Assembly (NCBI GenBank): GCA_035759925.1
Contig: DASTTY010000109.1
Location: 1 to 64,000 of the forward strand
DNA from: RHKX01 sp035759925
Lineage (GTDB): Bacteria > Actinomycetota > Thermoleophilia > Solirubrobacterales > 70-9
Direction: 5' to 3'
Length of the DNA: 64,000 nucleotides
Below the pieces are notes generated by a model. That model was given only the letters and a program-made list of their open reading frames with translations. It ran no database searches and had not been told where the DNA came from. Below, piece by piece: positions 16,865 to 26,047 of the stretch (positions are counted from its first letter, which is position 1; every line of letters starts with the position of its first letter). The position numbers and the translations under genes were made by a program.

Positions 16865-17713
16865 TCAGAGCCGCGCGCCGATCTCGACCGCGTCGGCCTC
16901 CGGCTCGCCGACGCCGTCGTTCGCCCCCCTTCCCTCGTAGTACCAGGGGAGGAGCCGGCGCTCGACGAGGATCACGAGCCCGAACAGGGCGATGCCGATC
17001 ACCGACAGGACGAAGATCGTCGCGAACATCGTCGCCGTCTCGGTGGCGTTGTTGAGGACGAGGATCAGGTGCCCGAGGCCCTCGGAGGACCCGACCCACT
17101 CGCCGAAGACGGCGCCGATCACCGCCAGTGCCGCCGCAACCTTGAGGCCGCTGAACAGGAACGGCAGGGCGGCGGGAAGCCGCGCGTGGCGAAACTGCTG
17201 CCAGCGTGAGGCACGCAGCGTGCGCAGCAGCCGGAGGAGCTGCGGGTCCGCAGCGCGGAGGCCATCGATCGAGTTGACCGCGATCGGGAAGAACGCGACG
17301 AGCGCCACGACCATGACCTTCGGACGCAGATCGAACCCGGTCCAGATCACGAAGATCGGCGCAACCGCCGGCACCGGCACCATCTGCGAGACCACGAGCC
17401 ACGGATAGACCGCCCGCTCGACCGTCTGCGAGGAGCGGATCAGGACCGCGAGCAGGACGCCGAGAACGATCGCGAGGGCGAAGCCGATCAGGATCTCCTC
17501 GACGGTCACCCAGGTGTTGTCGATCAACAGATCGCGGTGCTCCCAGCCGGCCCGGGCGATCTCGGTCGGCGCCGGCAACGACGACTCCGGCACGTCGGAG
17601 ACGACGGTGTAGAGCTGCCAGACGGCGAGCACGACGACCGCGAAGGCCGCCGGCGCGACGATTCGCATCGCCGCCGAGTCGAGACGGAGCCCGCGCTTGC
17701 CGTCGCCCTTCAT
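16865..17713 (-). CDS. ABC importer permease (ThiX/SsuC-like)
   Basis: The 282-residue membrane subunit has about six hydrophobic segments and the BPD permease EAA-type loop (FFPIAVNSIDGLRAADPQLLR, then RLPAALPFLFSGLKVA). The following GEWVGSSEGLG is typical of nitrate/sulfonate/thiamine-precursor importers. ATG 17713 overlaps the ATPase stop by 4 bp. With the ATPase and substrate-binding lipoprotein upstream it forms one operon. The binding protein suggests a pyrimidine thiamine precursor as cargo. Confidence 0.9.
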   Translation of the reverse strand: MKGDGKRGLRLDSAAMRIVAPAAFAVVVLAVWQLYTVVSDVPESSLPAPTEIARAGWEHRDLLIDNTWVTVEEILIGFALAIVLGVLLAVLIRSSQTVERAVYPWLVVSQMVPVPAVAPIFVIWTGFDLRPKVMVVALVAFFPIAVNSIDGLRAADPQLLRLLRTLRASRWQQFRHARLPAALPFLFSGLKVAAALAVIGAVFGEWVGSSEGLGHLILVLNNATETATMFATIFVLSVIGIALFGLVILVERRLLPWYYEGRGANDGVGEPEADAVEIGARL

Positions 17714-18495
17714 GCCGCCGCCTCCGCCCCACGCCGCAGCGGCTCCATCAGCTCGGCCTTCAGCTCCGCGAACCGGGGATCCGTCGTCGTCGGCTCGCGC
17801 TCGCGGGGACGCTCGAGCCCGACGTCGACGGAGAGCTCGATCCGTCCCGGGCGCCCGGACATCACGTGGACGCGGTCGGAGAGGAACAGCGCCTCCTCGA
17901 CATCGTGGGTGACGAACAGGATCGTCTTCCGGTCCTCCTGCCAGATCCGCAGCAGCCACTCCTGGAGCTCCTCGCGGGTCAGCGCGTCGAGTGCGCCGAA
18001 GGGCTCGTCGAGGAGCATCACGTCGTGACCGGCGAGGAAGGTGCGCAGCAGTGCCGCGCGCTGCCTCATGCCGCCGGACACCTGCGACGGCCACGCATCC
18101 CCGAAGCCGGCGAGCCCGAAGCGCGGCAGCTCGGCGCGCGCCCGCTCCCGCGCCTCGCGGCGGCTGACGCCGTCGAGCTGGAGGCCGAGCGCTGCGTTGT
18201 CGAGCACGGTCCGCCACGGCATCAACAGGTCGGCCTGCGGCATGTAGCCGACCGCGCCGAGCAGCTCGGCCGGCCGGCCATCGAGGAGGATCCGTCCGGC
18301 CGACGGCGGATCGAGGCCCGCGAGCAGGTTGAAGAGCGTCGACTTGCCGCAGCCCGACGGCCCGACGATCGAGACGAACTCACCCGGCACGACCTCCAGG
18401 TCGACTCCGTCGAGCGCGCGGACGGGACCGCCGCCGGAGCGTCCCGGGAACGTCTTCGTCAGGCCCTCGGCCCGCAGACGCGCCGGCTCCGCCAT
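17710..18495 (-). CDS. ABC importer ATP-binding protein (SsuB/TauB/ThiZ-like)
   Basis: This is the 261-residue ATPase of the importer. Walker A is GPSGCGKST, the Q-loop segment is AVGYMPQADLLMPWRTV, the signature is VSGGMRQRAALLRTFL, and Walker B is VMLLDEPFGALD. The H-loop lies in ILFVTHDVEEALFLSDRV. These match the nitrate/sulfonate/taurine/HMP importer class. It overlaps the permease by 4 bp and follows the binding-protein gene by 4 bp. Confidence 0.92.
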   Translation of the reverse strand: MAEPARLRAEGLTKTFPGRSGGGPVRALDGVDLEVVPGEFVSIVGPSGCGKSTLFNLLAGLDPPSAGRILLDGRPAELLGAVGYMPQADLLMPWRTVLDNAALGLQLDGVSRREARERARAELPRFGLAGFGDAWPSQVSGGMRQRAALLRTFLAGHDVMLLDEPFGALDALTREELQEWLLRIWQEDRKTILFVTHDVEEALFLSDRVHVMSGRPGRIELSVDVGLERPREREPTTTDPRFAELKAELMEPLRRGAEAAA

Positions 18496-18499
18496 CCGC

Positions 18500-19534
18500 T
18501 CAGCCCGACCCGTCGACGAACTCGTTCGTCGCGTAGCGGCCCGGCCCGATCGGTTCGTCGATCAGGTGGTTGGCGATCAGGAACCGTGAGAGCGACCGCA
18601 GGTCGGCGGCGTCGAAGCGGCCGTACCGGTCGGCACCGGCCTCGAACAGCGGCAGGTAGGCGTCGAGCGAGGCCTTCGCGAATCGCTCCGGGATCGCCGG
18701 GTTCTCGCCGAGCAGGGCGTCGAGCCCGGCCTGTGGGTCGGCGAGGACGTGCTCGTAACCCTTGACCGTGGCGCTCACGAACGCCTGCATCAGGTCCGGC
18801 TCGGAGCTGATCTTGTCCACGGTCGAGAAGGCGACGAGACCAGGGTATCTCGGCCCCCCGTAGGCATCGAGGCCGAACGAGGTCGCCGGGTAGCCGTCGA
18901 CCTCGACCTGGACGCCGTCGGAGGGCACGTAGCCGGTGAAGGCGTCGATCTTTCCGGCCTCGAGGTCCTGGACGCCGTTGAAGCCGATCGTCACCGTTTT
19001 CACGGTCGCCGGATCGCCACCGGCATCGGCGACCATCGTGTCGAGGACCGCGTCATCGGAGGGAACGCCGGTGATGCCGACCGTTCGTCCTTCGAGGTCG
19101 GCCGGCGAGTCGAAGCCGGACCGGTGCAGCGTGATCAGGCCGCCGAGCGGCCGCTGGACGATCGCCATGATCCCCTTGGCCCCGCGGCCCGCGGCGATCT
19201 GGCCGGCGACGTCGATGCCGTCGGCGAGCCCGAAGTCGGCCTTGCCGGCGTCGATCAGCTTCAGCGTGTCGGCGGTCGAGGTCGGCTCGATGATCTCGAG
19301 GTCGATCCCCGCGTCCTCGTAGTAGCCGTTGGCGACGGCGTCGTAGATGCCGGCGTGGACCGGGCCGGGCACGAAGTCGAGGACCAGGGTCGCATCCGCG
19401 CGCCGGTTCCCGGACCCGTCATCCGCGCTGCCGGACCCGTCGCCCCCACAGGCGGCGAGCGCGATCGCTGCGACCGCGACGAGCGCCGCCGCAGCTCTGA
19501 TGCGGGATCGATGTGCGTCGGACGGACCGGTCAC
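18500..19534 (-). CDS. ABC substrate-binding lipoprotein, ThiY/NMT1-like
   Basis: The 344-residue protein has a lipoprotein signal ending in LAAC near residue 29. An NMT1/THI5-like fold follows: LDFVPGPVHAGIYDAVANGY, then DAGIDLEIIEPTSTADTLKL and ADFGLADGID. The HAGIY...GYY...GI pattern is closest to thiamine-pyrimidine precursor binders (ThiY) rather than sulfonate binders. The start is GTG. No TPP riboswitch or thi gene was found nearby, which weakens the thiamine assignment. It is the first gene of the three-gene operon. Confidence 0.85.
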   Translation of the reverse strand: MTGPSDAHRSRIRAAAALVAVAAIALAACGGDGSGSADDGSGNRRADATLVLDFVPGPVHAGIYDAVANGYYEDAGIDLEIIEPTSTADTLKLIDAGKADFGLADGIDVAGQIAAGRGAKGIMAIVQRPLGGLITLHRSGFDSPADLEGRTVGITGVPSDDAVLDTMVADAGGDPATVKTVTIGFNGVQDLEAGKIDAFTGYVPSDGVQVEVDGYPATSFGLDAYGGPRYPGLVAFSTVDKISSEPDLMQAFVSATVKGYEHVLADPQAGLDALLGENPAIPERFAKASLDAYLPLFEAGADRYGRFDAADLRSLSRFLIANHLIDEPIGPGRYATNEFVDGSG

Positions 19535-19622
19535 CTGTCCTCATGGTCGCTGGTCCTGCGTCTGCGGCGCTGCTTCCCCCGGAGGTCGAAGACGAGCGAC
19601 CGGCTCGCCGCAACGCCGCAGG

Positions 19623-20198
19623 TCAGCCGGCCGGGGGCGGCAACGACGCCGTCTCGACGCGCTGACGGAGCGCGACGAGCGCGACGTGCGCGAACTGCCC
19701 GTAGGCCGGCGGCGGGTCGGTGGGATCGATGTACCCGCCGACCCAGAAGCCGCGCTCGCCGTGGAGCAGCGCCGCGCAGCACTCGGCGTCGAGGGGCTCG
19801 AACGCGGCGGCGGTCAGCTCGGCGATCGCCGCATCGACCTGGCGGCCGACGCGGGCGAGCCGCTCCGGGCCCCACTCGATCCCGGGGCCCCGGCCCTTGC
19901 CATGAGAGTTGCCGTCGCAGTGAGCGACGAATCCACACTCGGCGAGCTCGATCGCGCGGGCGAGCTCCGCCTCCCGGGCCGTGCGGGCGCCGGGGAAGGT
20001 CGGCAGGTCCTCGTAGAGGTCGGGGCGGAGCCGTAACGCGAACCGCTTGACGAGCCGCGAGGAGCGGTAGCCACGGCGATGCTGGGCGAAGCGGATCTCG
20101 GCGTCGCGGGCGCTCGAGCCGACGTAGACCCAGGGGATCCGGGGGTCGCGGCGCCGCCCGGCGCTCCGGTCGAGCTCGATCACGTAGACGCGGGCCAT
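19623..20198 (-). CDS. GIY-YIG-nuclease-like protein, uncharacterised
   Basis: The 191-residue protein starts MARVYVIELD. A first strand (VYV, residues 4-6), then WVYVGSS (residues 23-29), an Arg at 36 in AEIRFAQH, His40, and Glu76 or Glu78 in AREAELARA resemble the GIY-YIG core. The gap between the two strand motifs is longer than usual. The C-terminal half (FEPLDAECCAALLHGERGFW onward) matches nothing I recognise. Nuclease activity is a hypothesis. It stands alone between an importer operon and a GGDEF gene. ATG 20198 is preferred over 20219. Confidence 0.65.
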   Translation of the reverse strand: MARVYVIELDRSAGRRRDPRIPWVYVGSSARDAEIRFAQHRRGYRSSRLVKRFALRLRPDLYEDLPTFPGARTAREAELARAIELAECGFVAHCDGNSHGKGRGPGIEWGPERLARVGRQVDAAIAELTAAAFEPLDAECCAALLHGERGFWVGGYIDPTDPPPAYGQFAHVALVALRQRVETASLPPPAG

Positions 20199-20323
20199 CA
20201 GATGATCGGTTCGCCACACGGCGGCCGGTCCCCGGAGCGGTCGCGATCGTGCAGGCGCGGCGGCGCTTGCAGAACGGCCCGCGTCGGCGGCGGCCGCTAA
20301 AGCTCGGCGGCCGGCGACTCGAT

Positions 20324-21859
20324 ATGCGAGTCATGGAGGCGGTGAGGAGCCCATCCGAAGCCAGCACGTCGCCCGGCACCGACGCGCCGGTCGTGACGAT
20401 CTCCACCGCGGAGGACCGGAGGCGAATGCCCGCCTACACCGCGGAGCTGTTCGCATTCGTCGCGATCGGCGCCGCAATGGTGGTCCTGATCCCGGGCTCG
20501 ACCGCGACGCGGGCGGCGGGGGCCGTGGCGCTGCTCGCGCTCGCCTGCTGGCGCGCCTACGCGCACGGCCGCGATCTCGACGTCTGGCAGCGAACCGTCC
20601 CCCCGCTGGTCTTCGCCGCCGCGATCAGCTCCCTCGCAGCGATCAGCTCCCAACCGCTCTACGACGTGATCCTCACCTTCAACGTGCTCCTCGTCGCCCT
20701 CCAGGAGGACCGGCGGACGCTCACGTTCGTGATCGCCGGGACCTGGCTGGCGCTGATCCCGCCGGCAGCGCTCCACGTCGACGAGCTCGCTCTCCGCGCC
20801 GCGGTCTGGGCCGTGCTGATCCCGGCGATCTCGCTGCCGGTTCAGCGCCGCTCCGAAGAGCTCCGCGAACGGGTCGGCCTCGGCCCGAAGCTGCGGGCGC
20901 TGCAGGCGACGATGCTCGCCGCGCCGGATTCGCGCGAGACCCTGGTCCGCGCCGCACCCGGCCTCGCAGGCTGCGAGGTCGTCGCCCTCGTCGAGCCGGA
21001 CAGCGTCGGCAGCCTCGTCGTCACCGCCTCGAACGATCCGGAGCTGACCGGCATCGTCGTGCCGGAGGAGGAGCAGTCGCTCGTCCACCGCACCTTCGGC
21101 AGCGGCAGCCCCGTCTTCGTCCCCGACACCTCGCAGGCGGGCGGGATGCTGCCGAGCATCGCCGTCCGGTTCTCGGAGATCAGCTCCTGGTTCTGCGCGC
21201 CGGTGACGCGGAGCGGCGTCGTCGCCGCCGTTCTCTGCACGGGCTGGCGCGAGGGGATCCGCGGCGTTGACGACCTCCGGCTCGACGTCGTCCGCTCGCT
21301 CGCCTCGGAGGCCTCGACGACCATCGATCACACCGATCTGCTGCGCTCGCTCTCGGACACCGCCTCGCGTGACCCGCTGACCGGCCTCGTCAACCGGCGC
21401 GGCTGGGACGCGCTGCTCGCCCGGGAGATGGCGATCAGCCGCAGCCGCCGGACGCCACTGTCGGTGGCGATCATCGACCTCGACCGCTTCAAGGACTACA
21501 ACGACGTCCACGGCCACCGCGCCGGGGACCGGCTGCTCCGCGAGGCGGCGGGCTCGTGGACCGCCGCGATCCGCCATCGCGACGAGCTGGCGCGCTGGGG
21601 CGGCGAGGAGTTCACGCTGCTGCTGCCGGAATGCGGCGGGGCCTGCGCGCTCGACGTCGTCGAGCGGCTCCGGGCGAGCACCCCCGGGGGACAGACCTGC
21701 TCGGCCGGCGTCGCCTCCTGGGATGGGACTGAGAGCCCGATCGAGCTCTTCGAGCGGATGGACGAGGCGCTCTACGCGGCGAAGGCCGCCGGGCGCGATC
21801 TGGCGATGCTCGCGCCGCCCTCCCCGCGGCCGCGGCTCCGGGCCGTGCGGGTCGCCTGA
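20324..21859 (+). CDS. membrane GAF-GGDEF diguanylate cyclase
   Basis: This enzyme makes cyclic di-GMP from two GTP. The 511-residue protein (from ATG 20324) has about five membrane segments within residues 40-175, a GAF-like sensory domain at about 195-335, and a C-terminal GGDEF domain. The active-site motif is GGEEF (residues 426-430). An inhibitory I-site RHRD (417-420) lies exactly five residues before it, so product inhibition is expected. DPLTGLVNRRGWD opens the cyclase domain. No EAL domain is attached. ATG 20333 is an alternative start. Confidence 0.92.
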   Translation: MRVMEAVRSPSEASTSPGTDAPVVTISTAEDRRRMPAYTAELFAFVAIGAAMVVLIPGSTATRAAGAVALLALACWRAYAHGRDLDVWQRTVPPLVFAAAISSLAAISSQPLYDVILTFNVLLVALQEDRRTLTFVIAGTWLALIPPAALHVDELALRAAVWAVLIPAISLPVQRRSEELRERVGLGPKLRALQATMLAAPDSRETLVRAAPGLAGCEVVALVEPDSVGSLVVTASNDPELTGIVVPEEEQSLVHRTFGSGSPVFVPDTSQAGGMLPSIAVRFSEISSWFCAPVTRSGVVAAVLCTGWREGIRGVDDLRLDVVRSLASEASTTIDHTDLLRSLSDTASRDPLTGLVNRRGWDALLAREMAISRSRRTPLSVAIIDLDRFKDYNDVHGHRAGDRLLREAAGSWTAAIRHRDELARWGGEEFTLLLPECGGACALDVVERLRASTPGGQTCSAGVASWDGTESPIELFERMDEALYAAKAAGRDLAMLAPPSPRPRLRAVRVA

Positions 21860-21875
21860 CCCGTACCGATCCGCC

Positions 21876-22697
21876 CTAACCCGTTTCGCCGGTCGGCACT
21901 GCCGCCGCGACCGGCATCAGCTCCGGCCGTTTGGGGGATCGGCCGTCCCCGGAGGAGACTCCGCGCAGCCGGCGGAGGAGCCACGGCGCCATGTGCCGTC
22001 CCATCCAGACTGCATCGGATCCGTAGCGGGCCAGTGCCCGGCGCACCGGCGGGGGCGGCAGCGGCGGCGGCCGGCCATCGTCCGGCTCCTCGAGCCCTAG
22101 CGCGGTCGCGGCGGCACCCGCCATCCGCGCGTGGCCGCCGCCGTTGGCGTGGAGGCGATCCGGGCACCAGAGCGAGGGATGGGCGACGCCGTCGCGATCG
22201 AGGTCGACGAGGACGGCGCCGCGGGCAGCCGACATCGCCCGGACCCGGGCGTTGAAGTCGCTCACCCGGGCGCGGATCCGGGCCGCTGCGACGGTGATCA
22301 CGGCGGTCGGGTCCGGGAAGGTGAAGGTCAGGACGGTCGCGCCCTGCGCGGAGAGCGCCGCGGCCATCGCGTCGAGGTCGCCGACGACACGATCGAGATC
22401 GAGCCGGCGGCGGAGGACGTCGTTGATCCCGCCGAGGATGCTGGCGAGGTCCGGCTCGAGCGCGAGCGCGGGCGCGAGCTGCTCGCTGCGGATCTGCGGG
22501 ACCTTGCGCCCGCGGACCGCCAGGTTCGCGTAGGCGACGCCGGGGTTGTCGGCCGCGAGTCGCTCGGCGAGGCGGTCCGCCCAGCCGCGGTAGCCGCGGC
22601 CGTCGGGATAGGGGTCCTCGAGCCCCTCGGTGGTCGAATCGCCGAGCGCCACGAACCGTTCGAAGACCGGGGTCCGATTCGCGTCGCCGTCGGCCAT
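21876..22697 (-). CDS. SGNH/GDSL hydrolase
   Basis: The 273-residue esterase-type enzyme carries block I FVALGDSTTEGLEDP (nucleophile Ser in GDS), block III GGINDVLRR, and block V LWCPDRLHANGGGHARMA containing the Asp/His pair. It lacks a signal peptide, so it is probably cytoplasmic. A proline-rich linker and a basic tail (MGRHMAPWLLRRLRG) extend past the catalytic domain. ATG 22697 was chosen because the catalytic domain begins 16 residues later; a longer frame to 22802 adds unrelated sequence. The substrate is unknown. Confidence 0.88.
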   Translation of the reverse strand: MADGDANRTPVFERFVALGDSTTEGLEDPYPDGRGYRGWADRLAERLAADNPGVAYANLAVRGRKVPQIRSEQLAPALALEPDLASILGGINDVLRRRLDLDRVVGDLDAMAAALSAQGATVLTFTFPDPTAVITVAAARIRARVSDFNARVRAMSAARGAVLVDLDRDGVAHPSLWCPDRLHANGGGHARMAGAAATALGLEEPDDGRPPPLPPPPVRRALARYGSDAVWMGRHMAPWLLRRLRGVSSGDGRSPKRPELMPVAAAVPTGETG

Positions 22698-22726
22698 GCC
22701 CGGAATCGTAGTGCCGTCGCGCTCCC

Positions 22727-23497
22727 TTACTCCACCCGCGGCCCGGGGAGGTTGCGGAACCGGAACGCCTCCGGCTCGCGGCCGGCCTGCACGAACCAGC
22801 ACTCGCCGGACATCTCGCCGCCGAAGAGGGCGAGGACCGCATCGGCGACCCGCTCGGCGGGGATGATCGGGGTCCCCGACTCGAGCAGAGCCTCGCGGAT
22901 CGGCGCGATGATGTTCGACTCGGCGAATCCCGGGCAGACGGCGTTGAAGCGGATCCCTTCGCTGACCAGGCCGAGGCCGAGCGAGCGGGCGAGGCCGACG
23001 ACGGCGTGCTTGTTCGCCGCGTAGAGGGGGTCGAACGGCACCGCGGTGAGGCCGGCGAGCGAGGCGGTCGCGACGATCGCTCCCCCACCCCGCTCGCGCA
23101 GCGCCGGCAGTGCCGCGACGGTGCCGAAGACGACGCCGTCGAGGTTTATGCCCATCACCTGCCGGTAGCGGTCGAGGTCGAAGTCGTCGCCGAGGCCGAT
23201 CCCGCTGGCGACGCCGGCGTTCAGATGGACGAGGTCGAGGCCGCCGTGCTCGCGCCGCACGACCTCGACGAGCTCGCGGTTGGCCTCGAGCGTCGCGATG
23301 TCGGTGGCGACGAACAGGCCGCCGATCTCCTCCGCGACCTCCTCGCCGGCCTCGTTCACGTCGGCGATCACCACCTCGGCACCGGCGCCGGCCAGTGCTC
23401 GCGCCGTGGCCGAGCCGAGGCCGCCGGCGCCGCCGGTGACGAGGGCCACCTTGCCGGACAGCTCCGCGGTCCCGGTCGGCGGCGTGCTCGCGCTCAT
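22727..23497 (-). CDS. short-chain dehydrogenase/reductase
   Basis: The 256-residue NAD(P)-dependent oxidoreductase has the cofactor motif VTGGAGGLG near residue 20, HLNAGV in place of the usual NNAG, a catalytic Ser in ATASLAGLT, and YAANK as YxxxK. The C-terminal region (GECWFVQAGREPEAFRFRNL) is longer than the classical core. The substrate is unknown. It is divergent from LemA by about 100 bp and follows the SGNH gene in the same orientation. Confidence 0.9.
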   Translation of the reverse strand: MSASTPPTGTAELSGKVALVTGGAGGLGSATARALAGAGAEVVIADVNEAGEEVAEEIGGLFVATDIATLEANRELVEVVRREHGGLDLVHLNAGVASGIGLGDDFDLDRYRQVMGINLDGVVFGTVAALPALRERGGGAIVATASLAGLTAVPFDPLYAANKHAVVGLARSLGLGLVSEGIRFNAVCPGFAESNIIAPIREALLESGTPIIPAERVADAVLALFGGEMSGECWFVQAGREPEAFRFRNLPGPRVE

Positions 23498-23596
23498 CGC
23501 GCCACCCTATGCGACCCGCCGAACCGCGCGCCCGAACATCGCCGCCGGTGCGGATAGGGTCGCGCCGATGAGCCCGACGGACGGAGGAAGAGGGCG

Positions 23597-24169
23597 ATGC
23601 TGCTGATCGCCATCGGCGCGGTCGTCCTCGCGATCGCCCTGTTCGTCCTGATCACCTACAACCGACTCGTCCGGATGCGCTTCGCCTGCGACAACTCGTG
23701 GGCGCAGATCGAGGTCGCGCTGAAGCTCCGCCACGACCTCGTCCCGAACCTCGTCGCTGCCGTCGCCGGCTATGCGGGCCACGAGCGGGCGACGTTCGAG
23801 CGGACCGCCGAGGCGCGCGGGGCCGCCGTCGCCGCCGTCGGGACCGGCCCGGCGGCGCAGGGACCGCTCGAGGGCACGCTCGCGGCCGGGATCGGCAACC
23901 TGATCGGCGTCGCCGAGGCGTATCCGGAGCTGAAGGCGAGCGCCAACTTCGCAGCCCTGCAGAGCGACCTCAACTCGATCGAGGAGCGGATCTCGATCAC
24001 CCGCCGCGTCTACAACGACACCGTCGAGACGCTCAACACCGCGGTGTCCGTGTTCCCGCAGTCGCTCGTCGCCGGCGCCTTCGGCTTCCGCCCGCGCGAG
24101 TTCTTCACCGCCGATGCCGAGGCCCACGCCGCCCCGGTCGTCGACCTCGGGCCGACGGAGAAGCGGTGA
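23597..24169 (+). CDS. LemA family protein
   Basis: The 190-residue protein has an N-terminal membrane anchor (LLIAIGAVVLAIALFVLITY). The LemA helical domain follows: NSWAQIEVALKLRHDLVPNL, then EAYPELKASANFAALQSDL and EERISITRRVYNDTVETLN, ending FGFRPREFF. LemA proteins are often coupled with DUF2207 or TPM proteins at the cell envelope; their biochemical role is unsettled. GGAGGAAGAGG upstream of the start is a strong ribosome site. It overlaps the DUF2207 gene by 4 bp. Confidence 0.92.
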   Translation: MLLIAIGAVVLAIALFVLITYNRLVRMRFACDNSWAQIEVALKLRHDLVPNLVAAVAGYAGHERATFERTAEARGAAVAAVGTGPAAQGPLEGTLAAGIGNLIGVAEAYPELKASANFAALQSDLNSIEERISITRRVYNDTVETLNTAVSVFPQSLVAGAFGFRPREFFTADAEAHAAPVVDLGPTEKR

Positions 24170-25977
24170 AGCGCTTCCTGCTGCGCTTGATCGGCGCGCT
24201 CCTGATCATCGCCGTCGTCGCGGCGGTGAGCGCGGTGGCCCCGGCAATCCCGACCTCCGAGAAGGAGTACGAGATCACCGACGCGGACGTCTCGATCAGG
24301 CTCGAGAACGACGGCAGCCTGCTCGTCCACGAGGCGCTGCCGTTCGACTTCACCGGCAGCTTCTCGGGCGCCTACCGCGACATCCCGGTCCTCGACGGGG
24401 TCCAGCTCTCGGATTTCGGTGTCCGCGAGGCAGGCGACGGCCGCTATCGCCCGGGCGGCAACACCGCGCTCGGCTCATTGGACAGCCCGGGAACGTTCGG
24501 CGTCGAGAGGAGCGAGCACGGCTACCGGGTCGTCTGGCACTACTCGGCCGCCGACGAGACTCGGACCTTCGACCTCACCTACCGGGTGACCGGCGCGACG
24601 AAGGTCTACGACGACGTCGTCGACGTTGCCTGGAACGTCTGGGGGAGCCAGTGGGACTTCTGGCTCGACAGCCTCGACGCCGACATCGCCGCCGCCTCCG
24701 GGGCGGCGCCCGAAGGGGCCTGGGTGCGGCCGCGCTCACTCGGCGTCGATCCCGAGGTCGGGGCCGACGCGAGCGTCGCGATCGACCGCGTCCCCGAGGG
24801 CGAGGCGGTCGGCTTTCGCGCCGTCTTTCCGCGCGACTCGATCTCCTCGACCGGCGGCGCCAAGGTCGAAGCAGGCGACGGGCTCGCGAAGGTCGAGGGC
24901 GAGGAGGCGGCACTCGACGACGACTACAAGACGATCGACAAGCTCGAGAACTTCGCCGCCGACAATGCACTGCTGCTCGCCCTGATCGCCGCCGCGGCGG
25001 CGATCGCCGCCACCGCCGCGCTCGTGATCGCCGCCCGCGAACGCGACACCGGCGTCCCCGAGTACCTGCCGGAGCCGCCCGAGGACGTGCCGCCCGCGGT
25101 CGGCTACGCGATCGCGCACGAAGGCGATTACGACCAGCGGATCGTCCTCGCGACGCTGATGGACCTCGTCGATCGCGGCTTCTACGAGGCCCGGTCGGCG
25201 GCCGACGAGGACCTCGACCTCGAGATCAGACGTGGCGACCGGAGCGGCATCACCGGCCTGCAGCCGTACGAGACCGAGACGCTCGGGTTCTTCGACGAGC
25301 TGATCGGCGAGGAATGGGTCGCGCTCGGCGCGATGTCCGACCGGATTCCCAAGCATTCGAGCACCTGGCGGTCGCGCTGGCAGTCCCTGAACGGGAGCCT
25401 CGAGGACGCCGAGGAGGGCGCGATCTCCTGGGATCGTGACTACCGCTGGCTGAGGGGGCTGATCGCCTTCGCCGCCCTGATCGTCTTCGCCGTCCTGATC
25501 GCGCTGGTCTGGGCGCGAACCCACCGGATCGGCATCCCACTGACCGGCCTCGTCGCGACCCTGCTGCTGATCTTCGTCCCGCCGTCGAACTGGCTGCGCC
25601 GGCTCGATCCGGCTGCGCGCGAGCGCAACGAGCGCTGGAGCGCCTTCGAGAAGTGGACCCGGGACTTCCCGCGGCTCGAGGACGACCCGCCGGCGACCCT
25701 GAAGCTCTGGCGGCGGATCCTCGTGTATGCGATCGCGTTCGGAACCGCCGAGCGCGTCGCCGAGTCGGGCCGGATCCCGGCGCCGGTCGCCGAGGAGGCG
25801 GCGAGCACCGGCCTCTGGACGTCCTACGCGATCGCCTCCGGCAGCTTCGGAAGCGGCTTCGACGGCTTCTCCTCCGGGTTCGCGAGCCAGGTCGCGCCCG
25901 AGTCGAGCTCGGGGTCCGGCGGCGGAGGTGGCGGCGGCGGCGGCTTCTCGGGCGGCGGGGGTGGCGGCGCCTGGTAG
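24166..25977 (+). CDS. DUF2207 domain membrane protein
   Basis: The 603-residue protein starts at GTG within the LemA stop (GTGA). A signal/anchor (FLLRLIGALLIIAVVAAVSA) leads into an extracytoplasmic beta-rich DUF2207 domain (residues about 35-270), then a membrane helix (ALLLALIAAAAAIAATAALV). A cytoplasmic stretch, two more helices and a C-terminal tail of nearly pure glycine with serine and a final Trp follow. This glycine-rich ending is typical of the family. LemA plus DUF2207 pairs are conserved, but the function is unknown. Confidence 0.9.
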   Translation: MKRFLLRLIGALLIIAVVAAVSAVAPAIPTSEKEYEITDADVSIRLENDGSLLVHEALPFDFTGSFSGAYRDIPVLDGVQLSDFGVREAGDGRYRPGGNTALGSLDSPGTFGVERSEHGYRVVWHYSAADETRTFDLTYRVTGATKVYDDVVDVAWNVWGSQWDFWLDSLDADIAAASGAAPEGAWVRPRSLGVDPEVGADASVAIDRVPEGEAVGFRAVFPRDSISSTGGAKVEAGDGLAKVEGEEAALDDDYKTIDKLENFAADNALLLALIAAAAAIAATAALVIAARERDTGVPEYLPEPPEDVPPAVGYAIAHEGDYDQRIVLATLMDLVDRGFYEARSAADEDLDLEIRRGDRSGITGLQPYETETLGFFDELIGEEWVALGAMSDRIPKHSSTWRSRWQSLNGSLEDAEEGAISWDRDYRWLRGLIAFAALIVFAVLIALVWARTHRIGIPLTGLVATLLLIFVPPSNWLRRLDPAARERNERWSAFEKWTRDFPRLEDDPPATLKLWRRILVYAIAFGTAERVAESGRIPAPVAEEAASTGLWTSYAIASGSFGSGFDGFSSGFASQVAPESSSGSGGGGGGGGGFSGGGGGGAW

Positions 25978-26047
25978 CGACGGCCGATTCGGCCGTGGTG
26001 CTGGAGTAGTCTCCGGATTCCCGACACCGGCAACTGAAAGGAACTGA

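Noticed and set aside
16865..18217. single 450-codon ABC permease
   Set aside because: The first 168 residues are an out-of-frame reading of the ATPase gene; the permease begins at 17713.
19535..19622. TPP riboswitch before the ThiY-like operon
   Set aside because: The gap is short and lacks the CTGAGA and GGGTAA-type core segments on the minus strand.
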